Shown here: piece after piece, positions 17,497-29,149 of the stretch
Position numbering within the stretch: the first letter of the stretch is position 1
Layout: each line of letters opens with the position of its first letter
Origin: Brevundimonas sp. SL130
GTDB lineage: Bacteria; Pseudomonadota; Alphaproteobacteria; Caulobacterales; Caulobacteraceae
Assembly: GCF_026625805.1 (NCBI RefSeq)
Contig: NZ_CP113064.1
Span: forward strand, 1,116,001-1,180,000
DNA length: 64,000 bases
Reading direction: 5' to 3'
Notes under the pieces: model-generated
Database searches by the model: none
The model's input: only the letters and a program-made list of their open reading frames with translations
Told to the model about the DNA's origin: nothing
Made by a program: the position numbers and the translations under genes

Positions 17497-18612
17497 TCAG
17501 CCGCCCGGCCGGCTGACATAGAAGGTCGCGCTGTTGCCCACGGCGGTCGCTCCGACCACGGCCGTGCGGCCGGCGCCGATGGTGGCGGTGGTCGTGGCGG
17601 TGACATTGGCGTCGTTGGTCTGGGTGTTGGTCACATTGACCTCGCCGCCGCACTGGGAACAGGCGTATCCGGTGACGCTGTTGCCCACGGCCTCGGCGCC
17701 GACATAGGCGTCATAGCCGCTGACGCCCGTATAGGTCGCGGTCGCCTCGACCCCGCCGGTGTTCAGCTGGGTGTTGTTCAGCTCCAGATAGATGTCCTGG
17801 TTGCCGGCGATGACCTCATTGGCGACGGCGCGGGCGGCGACGGTGGTCTGGCCCTGCACATAGGTCTGGGCCTGGGCGACGGCGCGGACCCGGCCCTGGT
17901 TGGTCTGGTCGGTCGCCGCGACCAGCGAGCCGCCGGCGTTGTAGAGCACGGTCTGGTTGGCGCGGGCGTTGGCGCGGGCGGCTAGGTTCCAGGCGTTGTC
18001 GACATAGACGTCGGTGCGGGCCTCGATGGTCGACGGGGCGTTGGTCTGGCGGATCGTCAGATCCTGGTGCGAGGCGCCGGTGGTCGAGGTCTGGACCGCA
18101 TTGGCCACGGCCTGGGCCGAGAAGTCGGCGGGGGCCGGGATGTACTGAACGTCGGCGACGGTCTCGGCCAGGACGGTGGTCTGGGCCGACTGGTCCACGG
18201 TCCCGGTGATCGAGGCGGAGGGGCCGCCCAGGGCGACGCTGTTGGCCACAGCCGTGGTCGCGACGGCGCCGCCGTTCTCGACATGGGCCGTCGGCGCATC
18301 GACGGCGGTGCGGGCGGTCACGGACGGGCCCGTCATGGTCTGGCGCGCCGCCAGGGCTGCGGCCGCCTGATCGATCCCGCCGACCAGCAGATTGCCGCTG
18401 GCGTCGTTGGTCACCTGCAACTGGCCTACGGCGACGTCCAGGTTCACCGTGCCGGTGACCTCGCCGGTCATCGTCTGGGTGCTGGTGCAGGTCGCGCCGG
18501 TCTGGGCGGCGCAGACGGTCGTCGTCTGGGCCGTCGCCTCAGTAGCGGCTAGGGCGAACGTCGCCGTCGCGGCGATCATGCCAGCGAGACGGATCGGCGC
18601 GGGTCTGGCCAT
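17497..18612 (-). CDS. hfaD: Holdfast anchor protein HfaD
   Basis: 371 residues from the ATG at 18612 (MARPAPIRLAG) behind GGAGACG. A signal peptide (through about residue 29, ATAQ) precedes a long Ala/Thr/Val/Asn/Gln-rich region of imperfect repeats such as STQTMTG, NTQLNTGGVEAT and NTQTNDANVTAT, the composition of surface adhesins. In Caulobacter, HfaD with HfaA and HfaB attaches the polysaccharide holdfast to the cell pole. The call rests on composition and on its position directly after HfaA and the CsgG-like HfaB. Its start lies 74 bases inside the end of hfaB. Confidence 0.8.
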   Translation of the reverse strand: MARPAPIRLAGMIAATATFALAATEATAQTTTVCAAQTGATCTSTQTMTGEVTGTVNLDVAVGQLQVTNDASGNLLVGGIDQAAAALAARQTMTGPSVTARTAVDAPTAHVENGGAVATTAVANSVALGGPSASITGTVDQSAQTTVLAETVADVQYIPAPADFSAQAVANAVQTSTTGASHQDLTIRQTNAPSTIEARTDVYVDNAWNLAARANARANQTVLYNAGGSLVAATDQTNQGRVRAVAQAQTYVQGQTTVAARAVANEVIAGNQDIYLELNNTQLNTGGVEATATYTGVSGYDAYVGAEAVGNSVTGYACSQCGGEVNVTNTQTNDANVTATTTATIGAGRTAVVGATAVGNSATFYVSRPGG

Positions 18613-19555
18613 TGTTCGTCTCCGTGGTGGGATAGGCCGGATAATAGCCGCCGGTCGGGCCGACGGCGCCGTCGCCGAGCGGATCATTGGCGGAGTCGAG
18701 GCAGATTTCGGGGCCGGGGGCGCCGTACAGATTGGCCATGAACTCGACCGTGGCCCGCTCGACCAGGGCGCGCACGGCCAGCTGCGTCGGCTCCATCCCG
18801 CCGGACCCGGCCGAGATGTCGAAGACATTGCCGTTCAGGAAGTCGAACACCCCCGCCGAGATCTCGCGGCCGATGATCTGCTTCTGGTAGGAGACGACGT
18901 CCACGACCTCGAGCGTGGTGGTCTGCACCAGCCGCAGGTCGATGGCGATGTTCATCACATAGGTGCGGTAGGTGGCGATGCCCGATCCAGGGGTGTCGGA
19001 GTCCGTCTCGCCCATGGCGGCGTCGAACCCGCCCGAGCGGATGTTGTAGTTCACCTCGGTGATGCCGCCGACGATGTAGAAGTCCGAGCCCGGAACCTGG
19101 CCGGCCAGGATGCGGCGGTACTGGGTGTCTTCCGGTCCCTGGGCGCCGGGGGTCTGGTCGCCGATCAGCTTGTTGTTGGCGTAGCGCAGCTCCAGCTCCG
19201 ACACCGAGGTATCGTAGCGTTCGACGATCCGCGCCCCGGCCTTGGCCAGGGCCGAGTTGGCCATCAGCGAGGCGCCGCCGGTGATCTGGCGTCCGCCGTC
19301 CGAGGAGACGGTGCCGGTGTAGTCGCTGATCCGCCCCACGGCCATGCGCGGCGAGGGCAGGTTATAACGCCGGGCGTAGTCCGCCAGGCAGTAGAGGGCG
19401 GCGGAATAGGGGGTCGGGTTGGCCGTGACCGGCGCATTGCCGATCGGCGTCGCATACTGGCCCGACGGCCCCGCCACCGGGCTGACGCAGCCGGCCAGCA
19501 GCAGGGCCGCAGCCGTCGCAGCGGCGCCCGTGCGAATGAAGACTGGGCGGCTCAT
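18539..19555 (-). CDS. hfaB: CsgG-like lipoprotein, holdfast anchor secretion protein HfaB
   Basis: 338 residues with a lipobox LLAGC near residues 19-23. The body has the curli-secretion CsgG pattern: MAVGRISDYTG, VERYDTSVSELE, YIVGGITEVNYNIRSGG and IAIDLRLVQTTTLEVVD. It should form the outer-membrane pore that exports HfaA and HfaD. Its ATG overlaps the hfaA stop (ATGA). The last 24 or so residues (after TTETNNGQ) are encoded in the overlap with hfaD and turn Arg-rich, unlike the rest, so the ancestral end may have been earlier. Confidence 0.88.
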   Translation of the reverse strand: MSRPVFIRTGAAATAAALLLAGCVSPVAGPSGQYATPIGNAPVTANPTPYSAALYCLADYARRYNLPSPRMAVGRISDYTGTVSSDGGRQITGGASLMANSALAKAGARIVERYDTSVSELELRYANNKLIGDQTPGAQGPEDTQYRRILAGQVPGSDFYIVGGITEVNYNIRSGGFDAAMGETDSDTPGSGIATYRTYVMNIAIDLRLVQTTTLEVVDVVSYQKQIIGREISAGVFDFLNGNVFDISAGSGGMEPTQLAVRALVERATVEFMANLYGAPGPEICLDSANDPLGDGAVGPTGGYYPAYPTTETNNGQTRADPSRWHDRRDGDVRPSRY

Positions 19556-20022
19556 GGCAGGGTAAGGGTTCCGTTCAGGGCCGTGCCGGCGGTGACATCG
19601 CCGTTGTTGGTCTGTTTCGAGTTGACGATGACGGTGTTGTGGCTGCCCTGGACCACGACGTTCAGCTGGTTGCCGATGGCGGTCGAACCGCCCGTGGTCG
19701 ATCCGCTGCTGCTGGACGAGCCCGCGCCGGCATAGGCCGAGGCCACGCCGCCGGACTGGCTGGAATAGGACGACGCCCCCGACTGGATCAGGCCGTTGAC
19801 GATCACCCGGTTGCCGTTGGCGTCGCGGGTCGATCCGGTGGTGGCGGCGCTGGTCGCGCTGCGGGCGGAGCCATAGCCCTGCTGGAACTGTGCGGCGCCG
19901 CTGGAGCCTGTGGTCTGCGCCGCCGCCAGGCTCGGAGCGCCGAAGACCAGGATCGCGGCCAGGGATGCGGCCAGGGACGCAGCCTGGGTCGGCAGGGGGG
20001 CGATCAGCCTCTTGACCGGCAT
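19552..20022 (-). CDS. hfaA: Holdfast anchor protein HfaA (curlin-like)
   Basis: 156 residues starting behind GGAG at nine bases. Signal peptide through about residue 36 (SLAAAQ), then a Ser/Gly/Asn/Gln-rich mature part with GNQLNVVVQGSHNTVIV and SKQTNNGDV, similar to the Asn/Gln repeat style of curli subunits. In Caulobacter, HfaA forms surface multimers that hold the holdfast at the stalk tip. First gene of hfaABD; a divergent rhomboid gene starts 119 bases away. Confidence 0.85.
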   Translation of the reverse strand: MPVKRLIAPLPTQAASLAASLAAILVFGAPSLAAAQTTGSSGAAQFQQGYGSARSATSAATTGSTRDANGNRVIVNGLIQSGASSYSSQSGGVASAYAGAGSSSSSGSTTGGSTAIGNQLNVVVQGSHNTVIVNSKQTNNGDVTAGTALNGTLTLP

Positions 20023-20141
20023 GGGGTTTGCTCCTCGCGCACAGACGAACCACGGACCGAAAGCATGATCCGCAGCTCAAACTGCGTTAAGGTTATTAAG
20101 AAGCGCTTGAGATACGGGAAATCCCTGCGCATGGGTGATGA

Positions 20142-20846
20142 ATGTCCGAACCCGACGGTCGATTCGCCGCGCCCCTCGAACCCCGGGGGCCCAGGTCCGA
20201 GAGGATGTTCAACGCCCCGGTCCCGGTGGTGCTGATCGCCTTGTCCATGCCGGTGCTGTTCTTCTTCCAGCGCCAGTTGCCCGACATGGGCGGCGCAATG
20301 GCCTTTGCGCCTGTCGATCTGGAGAACGGGCGATGGGGTGGGTTGCTGACCGCCATGCTCCTGCACGGCAGTTGGACGCACGCCATCATGAACGCGGTCG
20401 GGGCGCTCGCCTTCGGCGCCCCTGTGGCCCGGTTGTTCGGTGACCGGATCGGCCCGACCGTCTTCCTGCTCTTCTATATAGGCTGCGGCGTGATCGCCGC
20501 CCTGGGCTATGGACTGGTCCACTGGGGCTCGAACGACGCCATGGTGGGCGCGTCCGGCGCCGTGTTCGGCCTGATCGGCGGGGCGACCCGTCTGATGGGC
20601 GGGCAGGGCAGGGTGTTGAGCCTGTTCAACCGGCGCGTGGTCAGCGCCTCCATCGCCTGGATGGCGGTCAATGCGTTGACGGGCCTGATCGGCTATGCGC
20701 CGGGCGCCGAGGGCGCCCGTATCGCCTGGGAGGCGCACGCCTTCGGCTTCTTCGCCGGACTGCTGGCCATAGGCCCGCTGGCGCGCGCCTTCGGCAAGGG
20801 GCCGCTCCCCGACGCGGCGTCCGACGAGCCTGAATCGCGGATTTGA
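20142..20846 (+). CDS. Rhomboid family intramembrane serine protease
   Basis: 234 residues with six predicted membrane helices. Active-site features: catalytic Ser138 in VGASGAVFG and His199 in WEAHAFGFFAG. The upstream LLHGSWTHAIMNA supplies the conserved His80/Asn84 that help form the oxyanion site. It cleaves membrane proteins inside the bilayer; substrates are unknown. Divergent from hfaA. Whether it processes surface proteins cannot be told from sequence. Confidence 0.9.
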   Translation: MSEPDGRFAAPLEPRGPRSERMFNAPVPVVLIALSMPVLFFFQRQLPDMGGAMAFAPVDLENGRWGGLLTAMLLHGSWTHAIMNAVGALAFGAPVARLFGDRIGPTVFLLFYIGCGVIAALGYGLVHWGSNDAMVGASGAVFGLIGGATRLMGGQGRVLSLFNRRVVSASIAWMAVNALTGLIGYAPGAEGARIAWEAHAFGFFAGLLAIGPLARAFGKGPLPDAASDEPESRI

Positions 20847-20916
20847 TTCCTGCGGCCCCATGAGCGATCATGGTTATCGAGCGGCCCTGTCGCCATTCCG
20901 GCCCCGCGGTCGTCTC

Positions 20917-20924
20917 TTAACCAT
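20917..20924 (+). promoter_or_regulatory. CtrA-like half-site TTAACCAT before the CBS gene
   Basis: TTAACCAT lies 16 bases before the ATG of the CBS-domain gene and just upstream of its GGAG. In Caulobacterales this octamer is a known CtrA recognition half-site. A single copy could be chance. Confidence 0.4.
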
Positions 20925-20939
20925 AGAGAAGGAGCCGCG

Positions 20940-21368
20940 ATGTTCGTCGCCGAGATCCTCAAGACCAAGGGAAACGCCGTCTTCTCCATCGCGCCCTACC
21001 TGACGGTGGCGCGCGCCTGTGAGGAACTGGAGCTGAAACGGGTCGGGGCCATGGTGGTCCGCGACGGCGAGACCGTCGTCGGCGTGTTTTCCGAAAGGGA
21101 CGTGGTCAAGGCCCTGGCCGCTGACGGCCCGTCCGCCCTGAACCGCCCTGTCGGAGACTATATGACGGCCAAGGTGATCTTCGCCGAACCGGGCGAGGCC
21201 ATGTCCGCGCTTATGACCCGGATGACCGACCGGCGGATTCGCCATCTGCCGGTGATGGACGGCGGGCGATTGGTCGGCGTCATCTCCATCGGCGATGTGG
21301 TCAAATGCCAGATCGCCGAACACGCCCGCGAGGCCGAAAGCCTCAGAACCTATATCACCGCTGGCTGA
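20940..21368 (+). CDS. Tandem CBS-domain protein
   Basis: 142 residues made almost entirely of two CBS motifs: the first around IAPYLTVARACEELELKRVGAMVVRDGETVVGVFSERDVV, the second around IFAEPGEAMSALMTRMTDRRIRHLPV...LVGVISIGDVVK. CBS pairs usually bind adenine nucleotides and act as regulatory modules. As a stand-alone protein it probably modulates a partner; none is adjacent. It starts behind AGGAG six bases upstream and is followed by the rRNA leader. Confidence 0.9.
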   Translation: MFVAEILKTKGNAVFSIAPYLTVARACEELELKRVGAMVVRDGETVVGVFSERDVVKALAADGPSALNRPVGDYMTAKVIFAEPGEAMSALMTRMTDRRIRHLPVMDGGRLVGVISIGDVVKCQIAEHAREAESLRTYITAG

Positions 21369-21997
21369 GCGGGGTGCGGTGAAGCTTCGGAGATTCCGAC
21401 TCCGCGAGATTCTTCATCGATCTGTCAGAATCTGGTTGCGGCGGAAAAGGGTGGCCCGTATAGGACCGCCTCGCTCGGAAACGGGCCGGCCCTGAGGGCT
21501 TCGGAGCTTCGGTTTCGGGGGTTTTGAGGGGAAGAAAGAGTTGAGAAACTTCTTGCTTTCCTGGGTTGGTTTCAATAGGTTCCGCGCTCCAATCGAATCG
21601 CCGAACGGTTAAGAGGAAAGCCTCTGCGTTTTCCTCCGGTGGTTTTTTGTGGTTTTGAGGCTTCGGTCTTGGTTCTGCAAAATCTCTGAAAAGAGCGGTT
21701 GACACGAGGTTCGCGGTTCTCTAAATCGCCGCCTCCGCCGACGACGAGGCGCTAAACAAGTCGGGCCGCTGAGGCGGTTCTAGGTCTTTGACATTGTTGA
21801 TATGGAAAGAGAAACGCAGGCGGCGGTGTTCTAGCGATGACCATCTGGTCATTATACGACACTGACTATCTGCGGTCTTTTTGAAAAGATACCATGCGTC
21901 GGTCTTCGGATCGATGAATGGGAACTCGTCAATAAAATACGTAGAACTAATGCCAAGACGTCCTTCGGGATGTTCTTAAGCTTAGGTCAGAAGTCAA
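21369..21997 (+). promoter_or_regulatory. Leader and promoter region of the rRNA operon
   Basis: A good -35 TTGACA is at 21699-21704 with CTAAAT at 21721-21726, 16 bases away. A boxA-like GTCTTTGACA is at 21784-21793. GGAAAGAGAAACG at 21804-21816 is exactly complementary to 23538-23550 behind 16S, forming the RNase III stem. The 300 bases before the promoter hold no recognisable gene. Confidence 0.7.
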
Positions 21998-23468
<1,471 letters not shown>

Positions 23469-23537
23469 GCTTCTCCAGGCCGTCTCTCACGAGGCTGTCT
23501 ATTGAGGCTCCAATAAACTGCGGAATGCCGCCGTCTC

Positions 23538-23550
23538 CGTTTCTCTTTCC
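23538..23550 (+). other. 3' strand of the 16S RNase III processing stem
   Basis: CGTTTCTCTTTCC is exactly complementary to GGAAAGAGAAACG at 21804-21816, so pre-16S is closed by a 13-base-pair stem, the expected cleavage substrate of RNase III. Confidence 0.65.
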
Positions 23551-23657
23551 ACTTTCGTCATCGACGCATCGACCATTCGGGTTGATGTATTGGTGACGCG
23601 ATCGCGAGCCTGGGTTCCCAATCTTTCTTGAAAGTTTGGCCCGGCTGTCGCTGCCAT

Positions 23658-23734
23658 AGGCCCGTAGCTCAGGTGGTTAGAGCGTACGCCTGATAAGCGT
23701 AAGGTCGGCAGTTCGAGTCTGCCCGGGCCTACCA
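23658..23734 (+). tRNA. tRNA-Ile (GAT)
   Basis: 77 bases including encoded CCA. Acceptor stem AGGCCCG/CGGGCCT, anticodon loop CTGATAA giving anticodon GAT, and T-loop GTTCGAGTC. Lies in the 16S-23S spacer. Confidence 0.97.
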
Positions 23735-23819
23735 GGACTTCTGGTTCGCTGGGGGTTCTCAGCCTCAAGACGGCATCGCCGACAGCTCTCCTGGGCTTCG
23801 CACTGTTCCTGGTTGGAAC

Positions 23820-23895
23820 GGGGCCATAGCTCAGTTGGTAGAGCGCCTGCTTTGCAAGCAGGATGTCGTCGGTTCGACTCCGTCTGGCTCCACCA
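23820..23895 (+). tRNA. tRNA-Ala (TGC)
   Basis: 76 bases including CCA. Acceptor stem GGGGCCA/TGGCTCC, anticodon loop TTTGCAA giving anticodon TGC, and T-loop GGTTCGACTC. Second tRNA of the spacer, as usual in Alphaproteobacteria. Confidence 0.97.
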
Positions 23896-24078
23896 GGACC
23901 TTGTGATCGCATTCGAGTTTGCCGTTGGCCGTAAGGCTGGCGTGCATTGAAATCGTGAAGGAAGAACGTGACCGGCTCCCCTGAGCTTGTAGGTCTTGTT
24001 CGAGAAGAAGACATTGTCTGACAAATATCAGGCTTGGTCCCCCGGCAACTTTCCAGTCGGGCGGAATAAACCAAGCAT

Positions 24079-24096
24079 GAGTTTTGCTGAGAAACG

Positions 24097-24103
<7 letters not shown>
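24079..24103 (+). other. 5' strand of the 23S RNase III processing stem
   Basis: The 25 bases at 24079-24103 are the exact reverse complement of 26867-26891 behind 23S. The pair closes pre-23S and should be cut by RNase III; the mature ends lie inside the stem. Confidence 0.8.
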
Positions 24104-26877
<2,774 letters not shown>

Positions 26878-26960
26878 TCTCAGCAAAACTCATTCGATGA
26901 TTGCTCCTTGACCGAAGCAATCTCAGACAATGTCTTCTCATCATCCGCTGTCCGCCTTGT

Positions 26961-27079
26961 TGACCTGGTGGCTATGTCGGAGGTTCCACACCCGATCCCA
27001 TTCCGAACTCGGTCGTTAAGCCCTCCAGAGCCAATGGTACTTCGTCTCAAGGCGCGGGAGAGTAGGTCGCCGCCGGGTC
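26961..27079 (+). rRNA. rrf: 5S ribosomal RNA
   Basis: About 119 bases. GACCTGGTGG at the start pairs with the CGCCGGGTC end, and CCGATCCCATTCCGAACTCGG is the conserved loop segment. Confidence 0.96.
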
Positions 27080-27164
27080 TACAAGGCGGACAGCCGATGA
27101 TGAAATCTAATCACCGCAAATGCGGTCTTCTCGAAACGTTCTTCCTCACGAAACTACCGTTTGC

Positions 27165-27241
<77 letters not shown>

Positions 27242-27247
27242 AGATTA

Positions 27248-27283
27248 ACGACACCCCCGGCGCGAAAGCGACGGGGGTGTCGT
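27248..27283 (+). terminator. Probable rRNA operon terminator
   Basis: Perfect 12-base-pair stem ACGACACCCCCG / CGGGGGTGTCGT with loop GCGCGAAAGCGA, immediately after the initiator tRNA. There is no T-run, so it may depend on other factors. Confidence 0.6.
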
Positions 27284-27524
27284 CGTTCACGGGCCTGAGC
27301 GTCGCCGGCGATGGCGCGATGAAGAGGCCGCGATGAAGAGGCGTTGGCGAACCAACCTCAGCCAGGCCGTCAAACTGTTCGAAAAATCGGCGTCACGTCA
27401 GAGTTTTCAGGGGCAGCTCACGCCGGTATTGTGACAAGTGCGCGACGGCGCTGAAAGAAAAGGAGCCCGTCCGCGCGGTGTGGCTGATTTCAGAGAACGC
27501 GGGCTTGCCGCCTTCTGAAGGCGC

Positions 27525-28133
27525 GTGCCAGTCTCAGTGCGCATGGGGATTTCAGACGATACAGCGCTCTGGCTTGCGCGAAGCGTGATGCCGCATGAGC
27601 CTGCGCTGCGCGCATGGTTGCGTCGGGGGGCTTCGCCTGCCGACGTGGATGATATTGTTCAGGAAACCTACGCGAAATTGATCGGTGTCGCGGATGTCGG
27701 CGCCATCCGTAACGTGCGCGCTTATCTTTTTCGCACGGCGCAGTCCGCGGCCGTCGATCGCTTGAGACGAATGAGCGTGGTGCCGCTCGACGCCGTCGCC
27801 GATATCGACAGACTTCAGATCGCGGCAGATGCGGTGACGCCAGAAGATGAAGTCGTGGGCCGCAACGAACTTCGGCTTCTCGCGAAAATGATCGACCGCC
27901 TTCCTGATAAGACGCGTCGTGTCTTCATCTTGAGCCGGGTGGAGGGGCGCTCGCAGAAACAGATTGCTCAGGAGACGGGATTCCCTGAAAGCACCGTCGA
28001 GAAGCACATCGCCAAGGCCTTCGTCCTACTGATGGCCGCATATGCCGATGGAGGATATGATGCTCCAGATGCGTCAAGGTTGCGGAACGTGCGGATCGGA
28101 CGAAGGGCGGATGGCAGGGACGGAAACGGCTGA
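27525..28133 (+). CDS. ECF-type RNA polymerase sigma factor (FecI-like)
   Basis: 202 residues. A GTG start at 27525 has GAAGG upstream; a later ATG at 27543 lacks such a site. Region 2 is seen in DVDDIVQETYAKLIG and VRAYLFRTAQSAAVDRLRR; region 4 in RLPDKTRRVFILSRVEGRSQKQIAQETGFPESTVEKHIAKA. It overlaps a fecR-type gene, and a TonB receptor with an STN domain follows, so the trio is probably a surface-signalling system in which ligand binding frees the sigma factor. Confidence 0.92.
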   Translation: MPVSVRMGISDDTALWLARSVMPHEPALRAWLRRGASPADVDDIVQETYAKLIGVADVGAIRNVRAYLFRTAQSAAVDRLRRMSVVPLDAVADIDRLQIAADAVTPEDEVVGRNELRLLAKMIDRLPDKTRRVFILSRVEGRSQKQIAQETGFPESTVEKHIAKAFVLLMAAYADGGYDAPDASRLRNVRIGRRADGRDGNG

Positions 28134-29055
28134 AGAAATCGATCGTCGCGCGGCCATGTGGGCCGCGCGGCTTGATCATGGCGCGTTTTCAACTGCGGAT
28201 CAGCGTGAATTCGACGCTTGGGCGGCGGAGGATCCGCGTCGTTTGGGCGCCTTCGCCCGCGCCCGCGCCATAGCGCTTCATTCCAAACAGGCATCCGCCC
28301 TGCGCGGCGGCGCCGTTTCAGAGCAACCCGTGATGGCGCGGCGGTCTCTGCTGGCGGCCGGAGTGGCCGTGGCGATGTTGAGCGGCACGGGATTGGCCGC
28401 GGCCTATTGGCGACGTTCTCAGCGGCTGGATACGGTGCGCGGCGAAGTCCGCTCGGTCCCCCTGGACGACGGCAGCGTGGTCACGCTCAACACCCTTTCG
28501 CGTGTCAGCGTTCGCTATACGCGTTCCGTCCGCGAAATTGTGCTGATGTACGGCGAAGCCCTGTTCGAGGTGGCCGTCGATCCGGTCCGGCCTTTCGTCA
28601 TGCGAGCGGCCGGCGTCGTGCTTACGACCTACGATGGGTCTTTCCTGCTGAAGCGCTTGAATCAGTCGCCGCTTGAAGTGGCTGCGCTTGCGGGCTCGGT
28701 CCATATGCGGGTGGGGCAGGGGCAGGCGCAGATCCTGACCGCCAACCAATTGATCAGTCTCGGCGGAAACAATGTGTCAAGCCGTCGTCCCATAGACGCG
28801 CGCCAGACCAACCAGATTCTCGCCTGGCGCGACGGCAAGATCGAATTCCACGACGAAAGCCTGCAGGCGGCCGCCGCTGAGTTCGCCCGGTTCAGCGAAG
28901 TTCCGATCGAATTCGCGGATCGAAACGTGGCGGAAATGAAAATCACCGGCCTGTTTGAAGCACATGATCCGGCGGCCTTTGCGCGAGCGGCGGCGCGCAG
29001 CCTGAATCTGCGCGCAGAAATCAGCACGAGCCGAATTTTGCTCGCTTACGGTTAA
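28111..29055 (+). CDS. FecR-family anti-sigma factor/signal transducer
   Basis: About 314 residues from the ATG at 28111 (MAGTETAEEIDRR), overlapping the sigma gene by 23 bases; upstream in-frame ATGs at 28042-28060 are within the sigma coding region. The N-terminal part (AAMWAARLDHGAFSTADQREFDAWAAEDPRRLGAFARA) is the cytosolic sigma-binding FecR segment. A single membrane helix follows near residues 75-100, then the periplasmic FecR domain (VRGEVRSVPLDDGSVVTLNTLSRVSV) and a C-terminal STN-contacting part. It should relay the state of the receptor to the sigma factor. Confidence 0.9.
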   Translation: MAGTETAEEIDRRAAMWAARLDHGAFSTADQREFDAWAAEDPRRLGAFARARAIALHSKQASALRGGAVSEQPVMARRSLLAAGVAVAMLSGTGLAAAYWRRSQRLDTVRGEVRSVPLDDGSVVTLNTLSRVSVRYTRSVREIVLMYGEALFEVAVDPVRPFVMRAAGVVLTTYDGSFLLKRLNQSPLEVAALAGSVHMRVGQGQAQILTANQLISLGGNNVSSRRPIDARQTNQILAWRDGKIEFHDESLQAAAAEFARFSEVPIEFADRNVAEMKITGLFEAHDPAAFARAAARSLNLRAEISTSRILLAYG

Positions 29056-29097
29056 ATATTTTCCGGACGCTGGAGGATTCCCGTTCCGCTACCCGTC

Positions 29098-29133
29098 TTG
29101 TCTATGTCCGGTGCGCCGGGGGAACATAGACAA
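29098..29133 (+). promoter_or_regulatory. Perfect inverted repeat before the STN receptor gene
   Basis: TTGTCTATGT at 29098-29107 and ACATAGACAA at 29124-29133 are exact inverted copies around CCGG-TGCG-CCGG. It lies between fecR and the receptor ATG at 29150. It could be an operator, or a hairpin in the transcript that partially stops or protects the message. Confidence 0.55.
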
Positions 29134-29149
29134 CGGATCGGGGGATCTC

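Noticed and set aside
27330-27440. Short frame starting MKRRWRTNLSQ after the rRNA operon
   Set aside because: Only 33 codons, no Shine-Dalgarno sequence and no recognised family.
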